In this document: one piece after another, positions 56,800-64,000 of the stretch
Position numbering within the stretch: the stretch's first letter is position 1
How the letters are laid out: each line of letters begins with the position of its first letter
NCBI RefSeq assembly: GCF_014280035.1
Contig: NZ_CP047957.1
Location: 1,922,001 to 1,986,000 of the forward strand
Source of the DNA: Synechococcus sp. A18-25c
GTDB taxonomy: Bacteria; Cyanobacteriota; Cyanobacteriia; PCC-6307; Cyanobiaceae
Length of the DNA stretch: 64,000 nt
Direction: 5' to 3'
Notes under the pieces: generated by a model
Databases searched by the model: none
What the model saw: the letters and a program-made list of their open reading frames with translations, nothing else
What the model was told of the DNA's origin: nothing
Program-made: the position numbers and the translations under genes

Positions 56800-57976
56800 C
56801 GGCCATGCCCAAAGGATCGGTCAGACGCCACCTCGATCCATGGCATTGCATCAAGCCGGCCTGCCGAAATGGCTCCCATCGCTGCTCCAGTGAGGGCAAC
56901 CAACGACGACAGTCCGCTGCGCTCCAACCGCAGCAGCTTGCCTGGCGGATGAGATCGACACCTTCATGCCGCCTCAGGCCCACCAGCAAACGATCCTCCA
57001 GAGACAGCGGTGAGGCCGTGGCCTGCACCAATGAGCGATCCGGGCCTTGAAGGCGCTGCTCTTGCAGCCAGTCCCCATAGGCCTCACGCGTACGAGGACG
57101 GGCCAAGCGTTCTCCCCAAGGAGCACTGGTGGCCCCCAGCCCAAAAGCCCACCAACCGGCGCCGCTCCAATACACCCGGTTGTGACGGGAGGCGTGACCA
57201 GGCAAAGCAAAATTGGAAATTTCGTAGCGGCAATAGCCAGCCCGTGACAGCCGCTCGCTGGTGGCAGCAATGCGATCCGCCGCACCATCCTCATCGGGCA
57301 TCTGCAGATCGCCGCGCTGTTCCAGACGGGAAAACACCGTGCCGGGCTCCAAGCTGAGGTCGTAAATCGAAAGATGTGGAGCCTTCGACGCCAGTGCCTG
57401 GTCCAACTGATCCGCCCAAGCAACATCGGTCTGATCAGGCAGGTTGCGGATCAGATCAAGACTCCAGCTAACGAGACAACCCTGAACCACCGCTGCTTGC
57501 AACCAACCGCAAGCCTCCAGCAGATCCGCACGGCGATGGCGACGCCCCAAAGAGGCGAGGACCTCATCGTCAAAGCTCTGTCCACCCAGGCTCACCCGAT
57601 TGACCCCCTGCTGGGCGAGAGCGTTGAGATCCAGCCGTTCAAAACTGGCGGGGTCCATTTCCAGACTGATCTCCGCTCCCTTTTGCAGCCCAAAGCGCTG
57701 ACGCAGGGCTTGGAGCACCTGACCCACCTGGTCGGGTGTGAGCAGCGATGGTGTACCGCCCCCGATGTACACCGTGGCCAGGGGTGGTCCTGCAGGCGAT
57801 AGATCGATCTCCTCAAGCAACTGGTCGAGGTACAGCGCGATCGAACGGCTGCCGGGCCCTCCAGCAGCGTCGGCCTGATCACCCAGCGGAACCACGGCGA
57901 AGTCGCAGTAAAAGCAGCGCCGATGGCAGAAGGGGATGTGGATGTAGGCGCTTCGAGGCGCGGGTGCGGTCATCAT
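56711..57976 (-). CDS. hemW: Haem chaperone HemW (radical SAM, HemN-like)
   Basis: The protein has 421 residues. The cluster motif [37 protein letters not shown] and a HemN C-terminal domain identify the family. It is often mislabelled coproporphyrinogen oxidase; HemW proteins bind and hand on haem. Its 3' end overlaps panB by 89 nt. Confidence 0.88.
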   Translation of the reverse strand: MMTAPAPRSAYIHIPFCHRRCFYCDFAVVPLGDQADAAGGPGSRSIALYLDQLLEEIDLSPAGPPLATVYIGGGTPSLLTPDQVGQVLQALRQRFGLQKGAEISLEMDPASFERLDLNALAQQGVNRVSLGGQSFDDEVLASLGRRHRRADLLEACGWLQAAVVQGCLVSWSLDLIRNLPDQTDVAWADQLDQALASKAPHLSIYDLSLEPGTVFSRLEQRGDLQMPDEDGAADRIAATSERLSRAGYCRYEISNFALPGHASRHNRVYWSGAGWWAFGLGATSAPWGERLARPRTREAYGDWLQEQRLQGPDRSLVQATASPLSLEDRLLVGLRRHEGVDLIRQASCCGWSAADCRRWLPSLEQRWEPFRQAGLMQCHGSRWRLTDPLGMAVSNAVLVELVAWWEEVSVDAVPPASSAGR

Positions 57977-58044
57977 CCCGAGCCAATAGAGAGAAGATGG
58001 TGCATGCTGCCTGCAAGTCGACTGAGCAGCGAGAACCGACGGCC

Positions 58045-59199
58045 ATGGTTGAAGCGCTCATCATCATTTTGTTTCTGATTTCCGGTGCAGCCACCGGATG
58101 GATGGGCGTGCACCTGCTCCCGCAGGAACTTTTGGATGACGTCAATCCTCAAGAGGTGCGTTTGGGCTTGAGCGCTGCCGGCGCCGTGGTGGGTCTAATC
58201 GCGGGTCGGGTGTTCCGCGGACTGCGCCAGCAACTGATGAATCAGGTGCGGACCATGCCCACCGATTTGCTCGTCAGCAGGGCCGTGGGTTTGATTCTCG
58301 GCCTACTTGTCGCCAATCTGCTGCTGGCGCCCATCCTGCTGCTGCCCCTCGCCGGCGCCAGTTCTCTGGTCAAACCGCTCGCCGCCATTCTGAGCAATGT
58401 GTTTTTCGGCGTGCTGGGTTACAACCTCGCTGAGGTGCATGGCCGCACCTTGCTGCGTCTGTTCAACCCCACCTCAACCGAAGCTCTGCTGGTGGCGGAT
58501 GGAGTGCTGACGCCTGCCACGGCCAAGATCCTCGACACGAGTGTGATCATCGATGGCCGCATTCGCGGAATGATCGGTTGTGGCCTGCTGGAAGGAAAGG
58601 TGATTGTGGCGGAAACGGTCATCGACGAGATGCAACAGCTGGCCGACTCCAACAACCTGGAAAAACGCGGCAAAGGCCGACGCGGACTCAAGCTGCTCAA
58701 TGAGCTGCGAGAGGCCTACGACAAACGCCTGGTGATCAACACCACCCGTTACGACGGCGCCGGCACCGACGACCGTCTGCTTCAGCTCACAGAAGACACC
58801 GGCGGCACCTTGGTCACCGCAGATTTCAACCTGGCCCAGGTGGCTCGCGTCAAAAAGCTCAAGGTGATGAATCTGAGCGAACTGGTTATCGCCCTGAGGC
58901 CCGAGGTGCAACCCGGCGATGAGCTGAATCTCAAGATTGTCAGGGAAGGCAAGGAAGACCATCAGGGGGTGGCTTACCTCGAAGACGGCACGATGGTGGT
59001 GGTGGAAAACGCCCGCGAGGCCATCGGAGAACGTCGCTCGGTGATCATTACCGGCGCCCTTCAGAACCCCAGTGGCCGCATGGTGTTCGGCCGTCTCGAC
59101 CAGGAGGGAACACCGGTCAGCTCCGCCAAGGGGACAGCCACGGGAAAAACCGCCCGTAAAACCAAGCGCAATGAACGTCCAACCTCAGGATCCCGCTAG
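58045..59199 (+). CDS. Membrane-anchored PIN/TRAM domain protein (YacL-like)
   Basis: The protein has 384 residues from the ATG at 58045. It has four N-terminal transmembrane helices, then a PIN nuclease-fold domain (ILDTSVIIDGRIRGM..., VIDEMQQLADS, GTLVTADFNLAQVARV) and a TRAM domain (~300-355). A basic low-complexity tail ends the protein. It is probably a membrane-tethered ribonuclease or RNA-binding protein. Confidence 0.85.
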   Translation: MVEALIIILFLISGAATGWMGVHLLPQELLDDVNPQEVRLGLSAAGAVVGLIAGRVFRGLRQQLMNQVRTMPTDLLVSRAVGLILGLLVANLLLAPILLLPLAGASSLVKPLAAILSNVFFGVLGYNLAEVHGRTLLRLFNPTSTEALLVADGVLTPATAKILDTSVIIDGRIRGMIGCGLLEGKVIVAETVIDEMQQLADSNNLEKRGKGRRGLKLLNELREAYDKRLVINTTRYDGAGTDDRLLQLTEDTGGTLVTADFNLAQVARVKKLKVMNLSELVIALRPEVQPGDELNLKIVREGKEDHQGVAYLEDGTMVVVENAREAIGERRSVIITGALQNPSGRMVFGRLDQEGTPVSSAKGTATGKTARKTKRNERPTSGSR

Positions 59200-59228
59200 G
59201 CTCCATCGACCCAAGGCGGTGCCCTCGG

Positions 59229-59900
59229 ATGACCACATCAGCTCCCTACTACGGCGATTCATCGGTGATGCGGACCCCGCCTCCAGACCTGCCGTCTCTG
59301 TTGCTGAAAGAGCGGATTGTGTATCTCGGTCTGCCCTTGTTCTCTGATGACAACACCAAGCGTCAGGTCGGTTTGGATGTCACTGAGCTGATCATTGCTC
59401 AGTTGCTGTATCTGGAATTCGACAATCCGGAAAAACCGATTTACTTCTATATCAACTCCACAGGCACCAGCTGGTACACCGGCGATGCCATCGGCTTCGA
59501 GACCGAAGCGTTCGCCATCTGCGACACCCTCCGTTACATCAAACCCCCCATTCACACCATCTGCATCGGTCAGGCCATGGGCACCGCTGCAGTGATCCTT
59601 TCCGCTGGAACCAAAGGTCAGCGTGCTGCGCTGCCTCACGCCTCCATCGTGTTGCACCAACCGCGCAGTGGTGCCCAGGGCCAAGCCACGGACATTCAGA
59701 TCCGCGCCAAAGAAGTGCTCCATAACAAGCGGGCCATGCTGGAAATCCTGTCCGCCAACACCGGACGGAGCGTTGAGGAACTCTCGAAAGACTCCGACCG
59801 GATGAGCTATCTCACCCCCGAGCAGGCCAAGGACTACGGCCTCATTGATCGCGTGCTCAGCAGCCGCAAAGAGCTGCCGGCTCCGGTGCCTGCCGCCTGA
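59229..59900 (+). CDS. clpR: ClpR, non-catalytic Clp protease subunit
   Basis: The protein has 223 residues. It is ClpP-like, but the nucleophile region reads ICIGQAMGTAAVIL, without the catalytic serine found in active ClpP. His remains in SIVLHQPRSG. In cyanobacteria ClpR forms a mixed heptameric core with ClpP3. clpP follows at 57 nt. Confidence 0.92.
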   Translation: MTTSAPYYGDSSVMRTPPPDLPSLLLKERIVYLGLPLFSDDNTKRQVGLDVTELIIAQLLYLEFDNPEKPIYFYINSTGTSWYTGDAIGFETEAFAICDTLRYIKPPIHTICIGQAMGTAAVILSAGTKGQRAALPHASIVLHQPRSGAQGQATDIQIRAKEVLHNKRAMLEILSANTGRSVEELSKDSDRMSYLTPEQAKDYGLIDRVLSSRKELPAPVPAA

Positions 59901-59957
59901 TCCGACGCCACCCCTGTTTCAGCTTTTCCCCGACCCACAGCACTCACACCAACAGCC

Positions 59958-60560
59958 ATGCCCATCGGAACCCCCAGCGTGCCCTACCGACTTCCTGGTA
60001 GCCAGATGGAGCGCTGGGTTGACATCTACACACGTCTTGGCGTCGAACGCATCCTGTTCCTCGGATCGGAGGTCAACGATGCGATCGCCAACAGCCTCGT
60101 GGCCCAGATGCTCTACCTCGATTCAGAGGACAGCAGCAAGCCGATCTATCTCTACATCAATTCCCCCGGGGGTTCGGTGACGGCTGGTCTGGCCATCTAC
60201 GACACCATGCAGTACGTCAAAAGTGACGTGGTCACCATCTGTGTGGGATTGGCTGCGTCGATGGGTGCCTTCCTGCTCGCTGCAGGCACCAAAGGCAAGC
60301 GCTTGGCCCTGCCCCACAGCCGCATCATGATTCACCAACCCCTGGGTGGCACTGCGCAGCGCCAGGCGAGTGACATCGAAATCGAAGCGCGCGAAATTCT
60401 GCGGATGAAGGAAATGCTCAACCGTTCGATGGCGGAAATGAGCGGGCAGAGCTTCGACAAGATCGAGAAAGACACTGACCGTGACTACTTTCTCAGCAGC
60501 GAGGAAGCCAAAGACTATGGACTGATCGATCGTGTGATCTCCCATCCCAACGAAGCTTGA
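59958..60560 (+). CDS. clpP: ATP-dependent Clp protease proteolytic subunit (ClpP3-like)
   Basis: The protein has 200 residues. The catalytic Ser101 is in [10 protein letters not shown] and His126 in [11 protein letters not shown], with Asp in the C-terminal third. It is the active partner of ClpR directly upstream; this pairing is the conserved ClpP3/R arrangement. Confidence 0.94.
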   Translation: MPIGTPSVPYRLPGSQMERWVDIYTRLGVERILFLGSEVNDAIANSLVAQMLYLDSEDSSKPIYLYINSPGGSVTAGLAIYDTMQYVKSDVVTICVGLAASMGAFLLAAGTKGKRLALPHSRIMIHQPLGGTAQRQASDIEIEAREILRMKEMLNRSMAEMSGQSFDKIEKDTDRDYFLSSEEAKDYGLIDRVISHPNEA

Positions 60561-60580
60561 TCGAACAGGCGCTTGCGTAA

Positions 60581-61612
<1,032 letters not shown>

Positions 61613-61627
61613 GCCTGAGTCAACCCA

Positions 61628-61658
61628 GCGAAGCTGGTGCAAGATGCGCCAGCTTCGC
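61628..61658. terminator. 13-bp hairpin after ilvC
   Basis: GCGAAGCTGGTGC pairs with GCGCCAGCTTCGC (one T-G wobble) around a 5-nt loop, 16 nt after the ilvC stop. No T-run follows. It may protect the 3' end of the ilvC mRNA or act as an unusual terminator. Confidence 0.5.
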
Positions 61659-61704
61659 AACGACCAAGACCACTCGCGGGGATCAGCACGCGGCAAGGTG
61701 ATCG

Positions 61705-61962
61705 ATGAGTGATGCTTCGATCAAGTCGACGATGAACGCCAGGTTGCCGGCACCAACGCTGCGGCTCCCCTTCGCTGTGCTGCTGTTTCTGAACGGGGAG
61801 ATGCCAGCAGTCGACGATGTTGCCCGAGTGGAGTGGATGACACCACTGGGCGGTGAGCGTACGCGCTGGCAGGTGCTCGGCCTGTCGGGGGCCTCGCCAC
61901 TGGTGTGCGCAGGGTTCATCGCTCTGAGCATCACGAAGGGCCAACGGGCAACACAGGCATGA
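61705..61962 (+). CDS. Small hypothetical membrane protein
   Basis: The protein has 85 residues (an ATG at 61732 would give 76), with two hydrophobic stretches (LRLPFAVLLFLNG and SPLVCAGFIALSI). It overlaps the cbiB start by 4 nt (ATGA), so it is probably translationally coupled to it. The family is not recognised. Confidence 0.6.
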   Translation: MSDASIKSTMNARLPAPTLRLPFAVLLFLNGEMPAVDDVARVEWMTPLGGERTRWQVLGLSGASPLVCAGFIALSITKGQRATQA

Positions 61963-63011
61963 GCGTGCAAGCGTCAACACTGGCGGCAGCAGGCATTGTT
62001 CTTGCGGCGTTGCTGGATCGCGGCATTGGCGATCCAGCCGGCTGGTTGCATCCCGTGGTGGTGATGGGGTGGGGCATCAAACAGATGCGTCTACGGGCCG
62101 AGAGTTGGGCGACGGACAGCCCTCTCAAGCTGTCGATCGCCGGTGTCTTGATCACCGTCACGCTGGTGCTGACCAGCGGGTTCTGTGGTTGGCTCTTGGA
62201 ACAAATTGTGCTGAGACCACTGCTGCTGGGAGAGAGTGACGGCGGCCATGGCTGGATCAACAGCATCGCCAGCGTGTGCTGGGTTCTGGGACTGGCCAGT
62301 GCACTGGCCGGAAAAAGCCTGGAAGACGGAGTTCGCGTTGTGCTTTTAGCGCTTCCTGCCGACCCCAGTGAGGAGCCTCTCGAGGCCCGTCAACGCCTGA
62401 GCTGGATCGTGGGACGTGACACCACGGAGCTCAACGTGAATGAAATCCTGCGCGCCACAGCGGAAACGGCGAGTGAAAATGCCGTGGATGGTCTATTCGC
62501 CCCCATGTTCTGGATGCTCGTGGGGGCTGGCTTCTGGTCAGCAGGACTGATCAACGCGCCGGGGCCGCTCGCTCTGGCCTGGGCGTTCAAAGCAGCCAGC
62601 ACGTTGGATTCCATGTTGGGGTATCGCAAGGGACGCCTGCGCTGGCTGGGCACCGCGGGTGCACGTCTGGACGATTGCCTCACATGGATCCCCTGCCGAC
62701 TGGTGATGCTGACGCTGCCGCTGGTGAGTCAGCCCATCGGTCGGTGGGCCTCACTCGTCATGGCTGCAGAACACGAGGGGCAACATGACCCTTCTCCCAA
62801 TGCAGGGCGCTCCGAAGCGATCTATGCCCACTGCGCAGAAGTGCAACTCGGAGGGCGAAACCGATACGGAGCGCGCTGGGTCGACAAACCATTGCTCGGT
62901 GGTAGCTACCAGAGCCCCACTAAAGACAATGTGGAAGCCATCCTCAATCTCACCAGGAGATTGGAAGTGCTTTGGCTGCTGATGGCCGTGGGATGCAATC
63001 TCTGGATCTAA
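61959..63011 (+). CDS. cbiB: Adenosylcobinamide-phosphate synthase
   Basis: The protein has 350 residues from the ATG at 61959. It is a membrane protein with LLDRGIGDPAGWLHPVVVMGWGI, ATAETASENAVDGLFAPMFW and SLVMAAEHEGQHDPSPNAGRSEA, the family signature. It attaches aminopropanol (phosphate) to adenosylcobyric acid in cobalamin-type cofactor synthesis. Confidence 0.93.
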   Translation: MSVQASTLAAAGIVLAALLDRGIGDPAGWLHPVVVMGWGIKQMRLRAESWATDSPLKLSIAGVLITVTLVLTSGFCGWLLEQIVLRPLLLGESDGGHGWINSIASVCWVLGLASALAGKSLEDGVRVVLLALPADPSEEPLEARQRLSWIVGRDTTELNVNEILRATAETASENAVDGLFAPMFWMLVGAGFWSAGLINAPGPLALAWAFKAASTLDSMLGYRKGRLRWLGTAGARLDDCLTWIPCRLVMLTLPLVSQPIGRWASLVMAAEHEGQHDPSPNAGRSEAIYAHCAEVQLGGRNRYGARWVDKPLLGGSYQSPTKDNVEAILNLTRRLEVLWLLMAVGCNLWI

Positions 63012-63053
63012 GAAGCCGATGTCAGCCCGAGAGATCGGGGGACACCATGCTGA

Positions 63054-63812
63054 TCAGTAAGCACCTCGATCCATTGGGAGGAGCAACACGCCAAACGTGC
63101 GCAGGATGATGGCCAGGTCGAGCAAAACTGAACGACCACGGGCATAGGCCAGATCCAAGCGAACACGTTTTGGGTAGCTGAGGTTGTTGCGTCCACTCAC
63201 CTGCCACAAGCCGGTCAACCCCGGTCGCACTGACAACACCTCATCCATATATTCGCCATAACGCTCGATCTCTTTGGCAACAATCGGGCGGGGGCCAACC
63301 ACACTCATCTCACCGCGCAAAACATTCAGAAACTGAGGAAGCTCATCCAGGCTGGAGCGCCGTAGGAAACGACCGATTGGGGTTATTCGTGGGTCATCGC
63401 GCAGCTTGAAATCACGCTCAAATTCCTCGCGCAGGGAGGGAGATCGCTCGAGCACTTGGGCTAATACAGCGTCTGCATCAGGGCGCATGGTGCGGAACTT
63501 GATGCAACCGAAGCGGCGGTAACCCCGTCCGACACGCTTTTGCACGTAAAAAACAGGACCCGGAGAGCTGAGCTTGACCAGACCAACGAGGAGAAGAAAA
63601 AGGGGGGAGCCAATCCCGAGAACAGCCAAAGAGAACAACACATCTCCGGCTCGCTTCAGGGAACGACCCAGGCGACTTTGACGGCGCACCAGCGAAACAG
63701 CCGGAAGACTCGAAGGAGGCGCCGAGATCAACTGAAGATGACGTCTGGATGCCTGACGCTTCAGCTTGCTACGAGACGTCGGAAGACTATTGCGACGCAA
63801 GGAACTCACCAA
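63054..63812 (-). CDS. Polyprenyl-phosphate sugar-1-phosphate transferase
   Basis: The protein has 252 residues. One membrane segment (LFSLAVLGIGSPLFLLLVGLVKL) is followed by the PglC-type core with KFRTMRPDAD, RFLRRSSLDELPQFLNVLRGEMSVVGPRP and RPGLTGLWQVSGRN. It starts lipid-linked sugar chains for exopolysaccharide or O-antigen. The basic N-terminus (~45 residues) is a short extension. Confidence 0.9.
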   Translation of the reverse strand: MVSSLRRNSLPTSRSKLKRQASRRHLQLISAPPSSLPAVSLVRRQSRLGRSLKRAGDVLFSLAVLGIGSPLFLLLVGLVKLSSPGPVFYVQKRVGRGYRRFGCIKFRTMRPDADAVLAQVLERSPSLREEFERDFKLRDDPRITPIGRFLRRSSLDELPQFLNVLRGEMSVVGPRPIVAKEIERYGEYMDEVLSVRPGLTGLWQVSGRNNLSYPKRVRLDLAYARGRSVLLDLAIILRTFGVLLLPMDRGAY

Positions 63813-63839
63813 AAAACAGTCGCTCCCGTCTCACACCAA

Positions 63840-63950
63840 TCAACTGCAACGGCGTCCATCCGTCAGCGGAGGAGGGTCAGAAAGCGCAACGGCACAGGCG
63901 AAAAGCCAACCAAGACCAAGATCCAACAAGGTCTCAAAACGCGACCGCAT
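63840..63950 (-). CDS. Possible small or partial ORF at the window end
   Basis: On the minus strand a frame is open from the window edge (64000) to a TGA at 63840-63842. From an ATG at 63950 it gives 36 residues with a hydrophobic stretch (DLGLGWLFACAVAL). It could be the end of a gene beyond the window, a small protein, or chance. Nothing else is recognisable in 63813-64000. Confidence 0.25.
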   Translation of the reverse strand: MRSRFETLLDLGLGWLFACAVALSDPPPLTDGRRCS

Positions 63951-64000
63951 AATCAAGAAGTTTCTCAGGCCGTTGCCGTCAGGCGCCCGGATCACGAAGC

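Noticed and set aside
61613-61960. Possible cobalamin riboswitch before cbiB
   Set aside because: The upstream sequence is coding for an overlapping small ORF and lacks a B12-box-like motif.
63979-64000. Possible C-terminal codons of a minus-strand gene ending at 63979
   Set aside because: Only six codons before a TGA; too short to separate from chance.

Overview
This window is a gene-dense stretch of a GC-rich cyanobacterial chromosome. It most likely comes from a marine picocyanobacterium of the Synechococcus/Cyanobium type. The evidence is a CpcS/CpeS-family bilin lyase, ZipN/Ftn2, a ClpR/ClpP3 pair, a nickel superoxide dismutase, two-domain ThiE, DUF3611 and DUF1517 proteins, an Mrp operon without a NuoL-type MrpA, and small proteins of picocyanobacterial style. 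Intergenic gaps are very short, and several convergent gene pairs overlap at their 3' ends.

Layout. 1-9.5 kb: the 5' end of nadK; a secreted beta-propeller (NHL-like) protein; a ferric-reductase-like membrane protein; pheS; surE; a TIC21-like DUF3611 protein; ribF; thiE-thiS; DUF1517; two small ORFs behind an 11-bp inverted repeat. 9.5-13.3 kb (minus): era, bilin lyase, trmD, ispF, a TIGR03792-type protein and larB. 14.1-20.2 kb (minus): zipN/ftn2, ffh, rpsP, phoH and a Bax-inhibitor-1-like gene. 20.3-28.7 kb: pdhA, a histone-deacetylase-fold hydrolase, a group 2 sigma factor, nnr, mnmA, lnt, a phasin-like protein and an FKBP. 28.8-33.6 kb: sodN-sodX, then a seven-gene Mrp cation/proton antiporter operon in which every junction is a 4-nt overlap. 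33.6-42.8 kb: trpC, lpdA, a SpoU-type methyltransferase, tRNA-Leu(CAG), murA, tRNA-Leu(CAA), a small variable islet (DUF4912 gene, possible gene remnant, 47-aa protein), argD and folC. 42.8-50.7 kb: pentapeptide protein, FAD oxidoreductase, a CodA-like amidohydrolase bordered by a 15-bp tandem repeat, DUF4359, tRNA-His, a DgcN/DgcA-like pair and a glutaminase-STAS-cNMP fusion. 50.7-64 kb: miaB, ddl, ftsQ, ftsZ, SRP RNA, panB, hemW, a PIN-TRAM protein, clpR-clpP, ilvC, cbiB and a polyprenyl-phosphate sugar transferase.

Functional groupings. Cell division and wall synthesis are well represented (ftsQ, ftsZ, zipN, murA, ddl). Protein targeting has both the SRP protein (ffh) and its RNA (ffs). 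tRNA biology includes pheS, trmD, mnmA, miaB and three tRNA genes. Cofactor synthesis includes ribF, thiE/thiS, panB, folC, cbiB, larB and nadK. Glutamate-related metabolism clusters at 46.6-50.7 kb.

I did not find a phage, insertion sequence, CRISPR array or defence island. The most interesting items are a terminator hairpin between sodN and sodX, the putative D-glutamate utilisation pair beside a regulated glutaminase fusion, the 15-bp repeat that carries in-frame stop codons at the end of a gene, a ThiS with a residue after its diglycine, the inverted repeat abutting a small ORF, and the streamlined Mrp operon. All function calls rest on motif recognition and reading of the sequence; no database search was run.
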